Virus record (IMG/VR): IMGVR_UViG_3300032011_002753
Location: 1-40,849 of that record
Origin: a virus
Direction: 5' to 3' (one strand)
Length of the DNA: 40,849 bases
Of the stretch, positions 1-7,490 are shown piece by piece. The first letter of the stretch is position 1. Each line of letters begins with the position of its first letter. A program made the translations under genes and the position numbers. The notes under the pieces are model-generated. The model searched no databases. It was not told where the DNA came from and was given only the letters and a program-made list of their open reading frames with translations.

Positions 1-2132
1 CAAATGCAGCATCAACCGCTCAATCAAACGCTCAAAACTTTGCTAGTACGGCAGCAGGAAATGCTGCAACTTCGGCATCAAATGCTCAATCAACCGCAAA
101 TACTGCAAATAGTTTAGCAACTAACGCCAGTTCATCCGCGGGAACTGCACTTCAAAACGCAGCAACTGCTTTATCAACCGCTAACACTAACGCTGGTTTA
201 ATACCGAATACTTCTACCGGTCTTATTGATTTCTCACCAACTCCAAGTGGAGCTGGATTATATTTCGGTGCAAATAATATAGGATATTATGCATCAGGTA
301 ATTGGGATGCATTCCTATCATCTAGTGGAGCATTTTATTTAGGTGGAGAAGATGGGGCATTACAATGGAATGGTAGTAATTTAACAATCTCAGGAGATGG
401 TACATTCACTGGAACTCTATCTGGTGGTACTGTGGTTGGAGGTACAATGTTCGTGCCTAGTGCAACTAATCCAAAATTCCAAGTAGATGCAGATGGGATT
501 GTTACAGCTGATGAAGCAAAAATAGAAGGTGAAATAACTGCATCTGCTGGTTTAATAGGTAGTTGGAAAATTGATGATGTAAATGTGGGTGGTTCGTTAA
601 AAGATTCCGAAGGTAGAATGGTTTTAAACCCAACAGATAAAAAAATACAATTGTATAATTCTTCTTTGGAATTAAAAGCACAGATTAATTCCGATGATAG
701 TTTAACATCACCAGGTTTAGGAAATATTTACATTGCTAGTTATTACAATAACCAACCAGGTAGTACATTGAATAATCCAAGTGGTCCAACATCCTCAACT
801 ACTTCAACTTCACTTCAAAGTGGAACACCTACCTATACTACTAATGATGGTGAATTTACTGTTAGTGGTTCTAATGGTGGTGATTATCAGTTATCAGGTC
901 TTGATACAATACCAACATGGGGATATGGAAGTAGTGTGGCGATTGTAAGTGAAACTATATCATCAGGTACTGGTAATCCATCTGGTAATCTTACACCAAA
1001 CATGGGCCCTAGCACAATTTATCAATCTGGTGTTACTTATAAACAATCATATGATTACATTTATTTAGTTATAGAAAAAACTTCTGATAATTCAGAAGTT
1101 GCAGAAATATTTCTTGGATATGCATATGCTAGAAGTGGATATTCAATTAGTAATTATTATCAAGCAACTGGTACTGGTATATATGATTGGCAATACAACA
1201 GTGGTTATTCAGTTTCCGGTCATAGAGGTCTATATACAGTAAACACACCAATCACAACTACTGTAACTCTTGAAAATAATACCACTTATAGAGTAAGATA
1301 TAAAAGATTTATAAAAAATAGTTCAGGTAGAAAATCATATTTAAATGGTAGTAGTTATACACCAACAAATACTTATTATACTCATAATACTGGTGGGACT
1401 AATGCTATTTATTCAGGTCTTGATGAAACTTTTCAATTGAACCAACCATCAAACTTTGTTGAAATATCAGGTGGAGGAATTCAAGCAGTAACAAACTCAG
1501 ACCAGTTTGTAAAAATGTTTAGAGTATCACCTGGTACTTATTCATCTACTTTATTTCAAGTAAGAGGTGGTCAAACCATGTTAAGTAGTGATAGTGATAC
1601 AGAAACTAATTTATATTCTCATACTGGTAGGAATCTTTTAGTTGGTAGAAACACATTAGGATATAGTTGGTATGGTGGTGATTTTTATAACCCACTAGCT
1701 AATAATCACAATAGTAATATAATGAAGGGTATTGTTATGCAATCAGATACCAGTGAATCTCCTGGCTCATCTAGTTCACCCAAAAACCTTGCATACAATA
1801 TTGCACAAGGATATATGCATATATGGTTACAGCATAGTAGTAGTACGAATAGGTATTATGAATTACCAAATCAATTAGATGGTGGTACTTATAATCCTGC
1901 ATCAACAATTTATATACCAGTAGGATATCAATTGTGGTTGTTTAACGAATCAGATGGTGATAGTGTATTTGTAAGAGGGTTATTACATGGTGCTAGTAGT
2001 AGTAATAATTACCACACACTACAAGGTGGTGGTGCTTTACTATGTGTATATATGGGAAGTTCTAGTGCACAAGACCCTACCGAAAGCCACAAATGGATAG
2101 TTTACTCAGAATACGATAATACTTGGAGTTAA
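1..2132 (+). CDS. Tail fibre or tail-tip protein, 3' part (5' end outside window)
   Basis: The frame is open from base 3 to the TAA at 2130-2132 with no convincing internal start, so the gene begins upstream. The first ~65 codons are almost only Ala, Asn, Ser, Thr and Gln, as in a fibre shaft. A segment around 485-600 reads like the tail-tip pattern 'F-x-V-D-x-D-G ... I-x-G-x-I-x-A-x-x-G-x-I-G-x-W-x-I' common in phage host-specificity proteins. The rest is rich in Gly, Ser, Tyr and Asn and looks beta-structured, as expected for a receptor-binding or adhesin-like end. A tail-assembly-chaperone-like gene follows after one base, which supports a tail-fibre role. No enzymatic motif is seen. The exact T4 counterpart cannot be assigned. 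Confidence 0.75.
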   Translation, partial: NAASTAQSNAQNFASTAAGNAATSASNAQSTANTANSLATNASSSAGTALQNAATALSTANTNAGLIPNTSTGLIDFSPTPSGAGLYFGANNIGYYASGNWDAFLSSSGAFYLGGEDGALQWNGSNLTISGDGTFTGTLSGGTVVGGTMFVPSATNPKFQVDADGIVTADEAKIEGEITASAGLIGSWKIDDVNVGGSLKDSEGRMVLNPTDKKIQLYNSSLELKAQINSDDSLTSPGLGNIYIASYYNNQPGSTLNNPSGPTSSTTSTSLQSGTPTYTTNDGEFTVSGSNGGDYQLSGLDTIPTWGYGSSVAIVSETISSGTGNPSGNLTPNMGPSTIYQSGVTYKQSYDYIYLVIEKTSDNSEVAEIFLGYAYARSGYSISNYYQATGTGIYDWQYNSGYSVSGHRGLYTVNTPITTTVTLENNTTYRVRYKRFIKNSSGRKSYLNGSSYTPTNTYYTHNTGGTNAIYSGLDETFQLNQPSNFVEISGGGIQAVTNSDQFVKMFRVSPGTYSSTLFQVRGGQTMLSSDSDTETNLYSHTGRNLLVGRNTLGYSWYGGDFYNPLANNHNSNIMKGIVMQSDTSESPGSSSSPKNLAYNIAQGYMHIWLQHSSSTNRYYELPNQLDGGTYNPASTIYIPVGYQLWLFNESDGDSVFVRGLLHGASSSNNYHTLQGGGALLCVYMGSSSAQDPTESHKWIVYSEYDNTWS
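3..194 (+). repeat. Low-complexity Ala/Asn/Ser/Thr shaft repeat in the fibre gene
   Basis: Codons for Asn-Ala-Ala-Ser-Thr-Ala-like units recur (SNAQ, ANTAN, NAAT), giving an imperfect short repeat at the very start of the window. It is typical of trimeric fibre shafts and may explain an assembly break here. Confidence 0.55.
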
Positions 2133-2133
2133 T

Positions 2134-2601
2134 ATGAATATAGAATTTAATAAAGGATATGTATATGAAAGTGGTTCAACAGTAGAGTGGCCACTTCATT
2201 CACAAATAGTTGAACAAAGATTAAACCTAACCTCTTCAATTAATGAAGTCGGTGATGAATATTTAGTATCACATAGTTATTTTCCATTAGTTGAACTTTT
2301 ACCTACTTCACATTCTGAAGAACAAATACCAGACCCTTCAACAGATGTAGAAAAAAGTGGTTCAACTTATTATATAAACTATACACTTAGAGATAAAACT
2401 TCTGATGAACTTACTATACATTATAATCATGGTTGGCAAGATGTTAGAACCAAAAGAACACGACTGTTAGACCAGAGTGATTATATGGGAAATAGTGATT
2501 ACCCAATTACAGAAGAATGGAGAACATATAGACAGGCATTAAGAGATATTACAAATCAATCATCTCCATTTACTATTACATGGCCAACTAAACCAGAATA
2601 A
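2134..2601 (+). CDS. Tail assembly chaperone-like protein (Phage_tail_APC-type C terminus)
   Basis: This 155-residue protein has a C-terminal segment (about residues 110-153) of the form R-L-L-x-x-S-D-Y ... Y-P-I-T-E-E-W-R-x-Y-R-Q-A-L-R-D-I ... F-x-I-T-W-P-x-x-P. That is the signature of the short phage tail-assembly-chaperone family found next to fibre genes. The first ~100 residues contain none of this motif and are unassigned. The gene starts one base after the fibre stop, with GGAG five bases before the ATG (inside the fibre's last codons). By family knowledge it probably helps fold or assemble the upstream fibre, but it could also be a structural fibre-tip component. The motif match is clear; the role is inferred. 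Confidence 0.7.
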   Translation: MNIEFNKGYVYESGSTVEWPLHSQIVEQRLNLTSSINEVGDEYLVSHSYFPLVELLPTSHSEEQIPDPSTDVEKSGSTYYINYTLRDKTSDELTIHYNHGWQDVRTKRTRLLDQSDYMGNSDYPITEEWRTYRQALRDITNQSSPFTITWPTKPE

Positions 2602-2602
2602 A

Positions 2603-2830
2603 ATGACAGAATTAAAAGTAGAAGTTACAAATAATAATAACCAAACAGTAACTCACTTCATTACTAATGAATCAGAAATGTGGCAACCACAAATTCAAGA
2701 TGAAATAGATTCATATATGATGCAGTATGTAAACAAATTTAATGAGACTAATGAAAAACATAATATTTATTTAAAATCATTAAAAATTTATTATGGGAAT
2801 GACCTTATAAGAAATATCACTAAAAATTAA
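2603..2830 (+). CDS. Small hypothetical protein (75 aa)
   Basis: No family is recognised. The protein is polar and rich in Asn, Glu and Lys, with a predicted beta-like N terminus and a helical middle around residues 27-58. It starts one base after the preceding stop, has no visible Shine-Dalgarno, and is followed 4 bases later by the TTG start of a glycosyltransferase. The position suggests a small tail-fibre accessory or a cassette-edge gene. Reading frame and spacing support it as real. Confidence 0.55.
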   Translation: MTELKVEVTNNNNQTVTHFITNESEMWQPQIQDEIDSYMMQYVNKFNETNEKHNIYLKSLKIYYGNDLIRNITKN

Positions 2831-2834
2831 TACA

Positions 2835-3824
2835 TTGAAATTATTAGTAACAACTGGTTTTGGAAATATTATACAAGGTGGTGCAGATATTTGGGTAAAT
2901 CATTTTATCAATTTAATACTACCACAACTTTCCGATGATTATTTTATATTTGTAGATGGGAGGAGACCCGAAGGATTTGAAACGTCACTAACAAACTACC
3001 ACTTTCATTACGATGATTGGATTAAATCAGAAAAGTTATTAGAAGATTGTGAAGAAATTCACTTCTTACATGCAAACTATCACAAAAGAGAACACTTTTG
3101 GAAACATAAAGATAAGTGGGGTAATATATTTGTACATGCATATTTACCTGATATGTTAAAATATGGAGACTCAGTAAAACAATTCAATACTAATGTAAAT
3201 GAAGATGATTTCTATGAACTACTTCATTATTGTAAAAAAAGAATTTGGATAGGAAATAACGATTCTCAATTATTTAAAGATTATCCAACAAATACACACA
3301 CAGTAACTAACTTTTATGAATTCAAACAAGATAAACTAATAAATGTTAATAGTAAGAAAGTTGCATTTACATCACGAATTGAATCAAGAAAAAACGTACA
3401 TTATTTAGATGGTATTGAGGGATTGGTATTATCAAATCAATATGATTGGAAAAATATAACAGAAACAACAGATTATGATTTTTCAAAAATAAAATTTTAT
3501 CAATGGGATATAAACATTCATGAAAACTTTATGAATTTAGATTGGGGAATTGCACATTGTTGTCATACTAACGAACCTTTTGGATATAATATATTTCAAG
3601 CAGTAGATTGGGGTAAATTACCAATCATACATACTGATTGGGGTGATGTAGATTATCGATATAAAGCAAATGATAAACAAAGTTTTGGATATGCATATGG
3701 AAATATTCTAAGAGATACTCCAATGCAAAGAACAAAAGAATTTATGAAATTGAAAAAATATCTTAAAAAGTTCGATAATAAAGAAACTTGGACAAAAAAA
3801 ATTATCGTTTTCTTTAATTCGTAA
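2835..3824 (+). CDS. GT-B glycosyltransferase (GT4-like)
   Basis: This 329-residue protein has a GT-B layout. A Gly-rich N-terminal turn (G-F-G-N-I-I-Q-G-G-A, residues 8-17) is typical of GT4 enzymes. The second domain begins around residue 175 with a 'F-T-S-R-I-E-S-R-K-N' strand-loop, the position where GT4 proteins have G-R-x-x-x-x-K. A donor-site-like E-P-F-G-Y-N (247-252) is followed by A-V-D-W-G-K-L-P-I-I, the usual E-A-x-x-x-G-x-P-V-I region with Asp in place of Glu. It presumably transfers a sugar from a nucleotide sugar; substrates are unknown. The start is TTG at 2835, 4 bases after the previous stop, with no in-frame ATG near a conserved N terminus. The gene sits upstream of the promoter-like element at 3827, so it may be read from the fibre transcript. 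Confidence 0.7.
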   Translation: MKLLVTTGFGNIIQGGADIWVNHFINLILPQLSDDYFIFVDGRRPEGFETSLTNYHFHYDDWIKSEKLLEDCEEIHFLHANYHKREHFWKHKDKWGNIFVHAYLPDMLKYGDSVKQFNTNVNEDDFYELLHYCKKRIWIGNNDSQLFKDYPTNTHTVTNFYEFKQDKLINVNSKKVAFTSRIESRKNVHYLDGIEGLVLSNQYDWKNITETTDYDFSKIKFYQWDINIHENFMNLDWGIAHCCHTNEPFGYNIFQAVDWGKLPIIHTDWGDVDYRYKANDKQSFGYAYGNILRDTPMQRTKEFMKLKKYLKKFDNKETWTKKIIVFFNS

Positions 3825-3826
3825 TA

Positions 3827-3838
3827 TATATTTATATA
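3827..3838 (+). promoter_or_regulatory. Late-promoter-like element TATATTTATATA
   Basis: An exact copy of a 12-base word that recurs before other gene blocks here. It lies just after the glycosyltransferase stop and 13 bases before the ATG at 3852, so the leader would be very short. No -35-like TTG is seen at usual spacing. It is the only copy upstream of the long overlapping gene array to 18638. Confidence 0.55.
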
Positions 3839-3851
3839 CGAACATTGTTAC

Positions 3852-4634
3852 ATGGGTCTTATAAATTATAATTTGGTAAAAGATTTTTTTACCAACAATC
3901 AATCAAACAAACTTGATAAGGACGGTAAATCATATACCGAACTTACACCTGTTAAATATAGGTGGACACATGGTGCAACAGATAAATATCTTGGAGATGG
4001 TTTACTAGTGTATTCGATAATCCAATTTATGAAGTATAAAACATGCGTGTGTTTGGGAAGTGGTGGTGGATTTATTCCAAGAATTATTTCTCAGGCAAGA
4101 CTTGATTTACACGATGTAGATATATTTGATGGTTCTAAGGCTATGGAATATGGTGATTGTGGTACAACTATTTTAGTTGATGCCAACAATGGAGTAAATG
4201 GAAAACCAGATTGGATTGATAATGATTCATTCTTTAGAAAAAGTTTTCCATGTAGAATCATATTAGAAACTACTGAAACTGCATATTACAATTATTTTGT
4301 TAAAGAAGATATAAAGATAGATTATTTACATATCGATGCAGGACATTCATTTGAAGATGTTGAACGAGATTTCAATTTATACTCTAAAAGGTTAAACGAA
4401 GGGGGTATGATTGCAATACATGATACAGATAAATCATATGAAGTAAATCATATTATACCAAATGATATAGATGAAAAATATCATCAAACATATTCTTTTG
4501 GCCCTAACATGCTTATAAAAGAATTACAAAAAAATAAAGAATGGGAAGTTTTCAATTTCTTCAATCACAAACCAAAGGCGAACCATCCATCATCGACGGG
4601 TCTAACTTTTTTACAGAAGAGGAAGATAAGATAA
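3852..4634 (+). CDS. Class I SAM-dependent methyltransferase (Methyltransf_24-like)
   Basis: The 260-residue protein shows a Rossmann methyltransferase core. The glycine-rich motif I is C-V-C-L-G-S-G-G-G-F-I-P (65-76). The acidic strand 'I-D-Y-L-H-I-D-A-G-H-S-F-E-D-V' (156-170) and the later 'G-G-M-I-A-I-H-D-T-D' (184-193) match the pattern H-I-D-x-x-H-S-Y ... G-G-x-x-x-x-H-D of the Methyltransf_24 / cephalosporin-hydroxylase-like group, often found in surface-polysaccharide clusters. It probably methylates a sugar, but the substrate is unknown. The start ATG follows the promoter-like word at 3827 with no Shine-Dalgarno. The gene is complete. Confidence 0.72.
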   Translation: MGLINYNLVKDFFTNNQSNKLDKDGKSYTELTPVKYRWTHGATDKYLGDGLLVYSIIQFMKYKTCVCLGSGGGFIPRIISQARLDLHDVDIFDGSKAMEYGDCGTTILVDANNGVNGKPDWIDNDSFFRKSFPCRIILETTETAYYNYFVKEDIKIDYLHIDAGHSFEDVERDFNLYSKRLNEGGMIAIHDTDKSYEVNHIIPNDIDEKYHQTYSFGPNMLIKELQKNKEWEVFNFFNHKPKANHPSSTGLTFLQKRKIR

Positions 4635-4636
4635 AT

Positions 4637-5476
4637 TTGGTTACTGTTGTTGGTCATAACATTACGATGTTACCTCATATGCTAAATCACTACAAAGATA
4701 TAGTAGATGATGTATATGTAGTTGTTTACAGACAGCATGAAGATGATGGTATATTAGAAGAGATTGAGAAACTAGGAATAACTCCATATAAAATTGTTAC
4801 TGAACCAAAATTTAATTGGCAGAAAGTAACTGATTTATATAATGAAGTTAAAATGACCAAACCAGAAAGTTGGTGGGTAGTATCAGATGATGATGAGATT
4901 CATGTATATCCCAAACCTCTCAGAGAAATGATTGAAGAGTGTGAAGAAAATGGATGGGAGTTTATAACTGGTGGTTTTTTAGATAGAATTGGAGAAGATG
5001 GAACTTTTCCAAAAATAGATAATACAACTAATATATGGGAAAGTTTTCCATATAGTGGTTTTTTTAGGTATCCACTTAGTGGGGCCTGTCCCAATAAATG
5101 TTGTGTAATGAAGGGGAAAATTCATGTAACAAATGGCCAACATTATGCAATCGTAGATGGGAATCATGTGTGGGGTGAAGAGGGTGCAAAACATCCTCTT
5201 CGTTACCCACCTGGTAGAGGTGAAGGATTTATACAAGTTCATCACTTCAAATGGGATTCAACTGTTTTAGAACGATTAAAAGAAGTTTCAGAAACAGAAG
5301 AAGATTACACTTTTTGGAAAGAATACAAAAAGATGTATGAGGCAATCAGAGATACTGATTGGAAAATAAATATTGATGAACCAAAGTTTGGTTTGGTAAA
5401 ACAAGTACCATTCGAAAATGAACATTGGGATTATCAATATTGGAATAGATTAACAAAAGGAATAATTAAAGTTTAA
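4637..5476 (+). CDS. GT-A glycosyltransferase (GT2-like)
   Basis: The protein begins with a beta-alpha GT-A nucleotide-binding half: V-T-V-V-G-H-N-I-T-M-L-P-H-M-L-N-H-Y, then a D-D-V-Y-V-V strand and the metal-binding acidic motif S-D-D-D-E-I-H (83-89). That layout matches family-2-like enzymes that act from a 'MLPHML-HY' start. The start chosen is TTG at 4637, two bases after the methyltransferase stop. The frame stays open back to an ATG at 4541, but that 32-residue extension lies wholly inside the methyltransferase frame and looks like no glycosyltransferase N terminus. The previous glycosyltransferase (2835) also uses TTG. Donor and acceptor are unknown. Confidence 0.68.
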   Translation: MVTVVGHNITMLPHMLNHYKDIVDDVYVVVYRQHEDDGILEEIEKLGITPYKIVTEPKFNWQKVTDLYNEVKMTKPESWWVVSDDDEIHVYPKPLREMIEECEENGWEFITGGFLDRIGEDGTFPKIDNTTNIWESFPYSGFFRYPLSGACPNKCCVMKGKIHVTNGQHYAIVDGNHVWGEEGAKHPLRYPPGRGEGFIQVHHFKWDSTVLERLKEVSETEEDYTFWKEYKKMYEAIRDTDWKINIDEPKFGLVKQVPFENEHWDYQYWNRLTKGIIKV

Positions 5477-5480
5477 AATT

Positions 5481-5660
5481 ATGGCAAAGAACGAAACAGA
5501 AAAAGTACTTGAAGAAAGAAAAATTAAGGCGTTAGAAAAAATTGCTAACTCTTTAGATGCACTTACTCTATGGTTTGAAGAAATCGATAAAGATGAGTGG
5601 GGGCCAAGAATCGAGTGGTATCTTTCAATGTGGAAAGAGAAGTTTATAGATGAGGAGTAA
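5481..5660 (+). CDS. Small acidic/basic helical protein (59 aa)
   Basis: ATG at 5481 to TAA at 5658-5660. The product is highly charged, likely helical (residues 5-35), and ends with a Trp-rich part, E-W-G-P-R-I-E-W-Y-L-S-M-W-K. No family is recognised. It fills the gap between two glycosyltransferase genes, starts 4 bases after the preceding stop and overlaps the next gene by 11 bases, exactly as other genes of this array do. That spacing and the amphipathic composition argue for a real gene. Its function is unknown; an adaptor for a neighbouring enzyme is one possibility. Confidence 0.55.
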   Translation: MAKNETEKVLEERKIKALEKIANSLDALTLWFEEIDKDEWGPRIEWYLSMWKEKFIDEE

Positions 5661-7083
5661 ACTAGGTGTAATAGTACCATATAGAAATAGGTCAACACAT
5701 CTTGATAAGTTTTTAAAACAAACACCAAAAAAGTTAAAAGAACAAGAAATCGATTTTGAAATTATCGTTGTTGAACAAGCAGATGATAAACCATTTAATC
5801 GAGGAAAGTTACTTAACATTGGTGTAAAAGAAGCAAAAGAAAGAGGTTGTACCTATGTTGCTCTACATGATGTGGATATGATACCATTACGCGTTGATTA
5901 CTCATCAGTTGATAGACCAACTCACCTTGCAACACATTTTACATCATATCATGGAGAAAAAAGAATTATATTCGATGAATATTTCGGAGGTGTAACTCTT
6001 TTTCCTATCCTAGATTACTACAAAGTAAATGGATACTCAAATAATTATTGGGGATGGGGATATGAAGATGATGATTTGATGTATCGTTGTAGAGAAAACT
6101 ATATGGATTTTAACACCAAACAAATACCAATCAAAACAACTAATTCAGCTGGATTAGTTTTTAATGGAGTTGACTCTCATGTAAAAATTCCAAAACCATA
6201 TCAATTCGATAACTATACAATATTATTAACATTTGAACCTGATGCAATAGAATGTGATGATGAACGAGCAATAGATGAATATTCTATTTTATCAGTAGCT
6301 GGTTACGATATGGGGTTTTCATATAACTCATTTAAAAGATACAAATTTGAAACATTTACAACAAAGAAAGAATGTATAAGTTTAAAATCTGTAATCACAG
6401 AACCTAAGAGAACTACTCTAATGGTTGTGGTAGACCAGTATAATAAATTTTTAAAATTTTATCAAGATGGTGAGTTAATTGATGAAGCCGAATACGATGG
6501 AAGATTACTTCAGTATAATAAACAAAAATTTATACATCTTGGACAAACTCCTCAAGCAAATCACAATAATAGGAGACCATTTAAGGGTAGAATTGATTAT
6601 CTTGCTATTTGGAATCATTCTTTAGAAGAAGGACAAGTAGATTCAATTTATAAAAACCTACCTCTTGGTGTACTTGAAAACTTTGATGGATATACAACTT
6701 CACATTGTTTAGAAGCTGTTTATGATGCAAAGGCATCTACATATCACAAACTTATTGATTTAAGTGATAATAATAGACATGGAAAAATTCATCATTGTGA
6801 TAGAAAACCTATTTATCATGAAGAAGATTTTACTGAAATTGCAGTGCCATGGAGAAGAGAAGGTACATTTTTATTATTACCTCATGCAGATAATGGATTT
6901 TATGAAAACAAATGGATTTATACCGAAACTAGAAAAAATCAAGTTAGATTTTACAATAAAGTTTTAAAAGGAAAAACAAATTGGAGAAGAGATGGTATGG
7001 ATATGTTAAAATATAAATTAATGAGTAACACCGATATAGGAGGAGAAGATTATAGTGGAGTTATGTTATCTTGTGTATTATGA
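5650..7083 (+). CDS. GT7-type (beta-1,4-galactosyltransferase-like) glycosyltransferase with inserted LamG domain
   Basis: 477 residues. The N-terminal ~150 show all GT7 hallmarks in order: V-I-V-P-Y-R-N-R (8-14), F-N-R-G-K-L-L-N-I-G (49-58), the metal site H-D-V-D-M-I-P (73-79), Y-F-G-G-V (111-115), and N-G-Y-S-N-N-Y-W-G-W-G-Y-E-D-D-D (127-142). Residues ~165-385 form a LamG/concanavalin-like domain that ends in the typical L-S-D-N-N-R-H-G-K-I. After it the GT7 fold resumes: L-L-P-H (His 412, at the place of the second metal-binding His of animal enzymes) and R-R-D-G-M-D-M-L-K-Y (447-456), equal to the terminal D-G-L-N-S-L-T-Y element. The LamG is therefore an insertion, not an appendage. 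Likely role: metal-dependent transfer of a hexose to a glycan. A paralogue lies at 7487. Confidence 0.8.
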   Translation: MRSKLGVIVPYRNRSTHLDKFLKQTPKKLKEQEIDFEIIVVEQADDKPFNRGKLLNIGVKEAKERGCTYVALHDVDMIPLRVDYSSVDRPTHLATHFTSYHGEKRIIFDEYFGGVTLFPILDYYKVNGYSNNYWGWGYEDDDLMYRCRENYMDFNTKQIPIKTTNSAGLVFNGVDSHVKIPKPYQFDNYTILLTFEPDAIECDDERAIDEYSILSVAGYDMGFSYNSFKRYKFETFTTKKECISLKSVITEPKRTTLMVVVDQYNKFLKFYQDGELIDEAEYDGRLLQYNKQKFIHLGQTPQANHNNRRPFKGRIDYLAIWNHSLEEGQVDSIYKNLPLGVLENFDGYTTSHCLEAVYDAKASTYHKLIDLSDNNRHGKIHHCDRKPIYHEEDFTEIAVPWRREGTFLLLPHADNGFYENKWIYTETRKNQVRFYNKVLKGKTNWRRDGMDMLKYKLMSNTDIGGEDYSGVMLSCVL

Positions 7084-7490
7084 TGAGTATGTATAAAACA
7101 GGTGTAATTGCAGGTAACTTCGATGTTATACATCCAGGTTATATAAAAATGTTTAAAGAATGTAAATCATATTGTCAACAATTTATAATTCTTCTACATA
7201 CAGACCCATCAATTGAAAGGCCGGAAAAATTAAAACCAATTCTTACTAAAGAAGAAAGAACAGAAGTTCTAACTTCAATAAAGTATATAGATGGAATTGC
7301 ATATTATACTTATGAAAAGGAGTTGGTAGAACTATTAAAAAGATTATCACCAGATATCAGATTTTTAGGAGATGATTATCGAGGTAGAACCTACACTGGT
7401 TTTGAATTAGATATTCCAGTCCACTATCTAAACAGAGACCATGGGTGGAGTACAACCAAGTTTAAAAAACTAATTGCAGATACGATATGA
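7080..7490 (+). CDS. Cytidylyltransferase-like nucleotidyltransferase (TagD/RfaE type)
   Basis: A ~136-residue single-domain protein of the HxGH nucleotidyltransferase superfamily. It starts T-G-V-I-A-G-N-F-D-V-I-H-P-G-Y, where H-P-G-Y stands for the H-x-G-H signature with Tyr as the last residue. It closes with W-S-T-T-K-F-K-K, matching the S-T-T-x-I/L motif of TagD-like enzymes. Length equals that of glycerol-3-phosphate cytidylyltransferases. It probably makes a CDP-activated alcohol or sugar for the cassette. The change of the second His to Tyr is unusual and could lower or alter activity. ATG 7080 overlaps the previous stop (ATGA); in-frame ATGs at 7083 and 7089 are alternatives. Its end overlaps the next gene by 4 bases. 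Confidence 0.75.
   Translation: MMSMYKTGVIAGNFDVIHPGYIKMFKECKSYCQQFIILLHTDPSIERPEKLKPILTKEERTEVLTSIKYIDGIAYYTYEKELVELLKRLSPDIRFLGDDYRGRTYTGFELDIPVHYLNRDHGWSTTKFKKLIADTI

Noticed and set aside
4541-4636. Upstream extension of the GT-A glycosyltransferase to an ATG inside the methyltransferase gene
   Set aside because: The 32 added residues overlap the methyltransferase frame and match no glycosyltransferase N terminus. The TTG two bases after the stop fits the array's pattern better.
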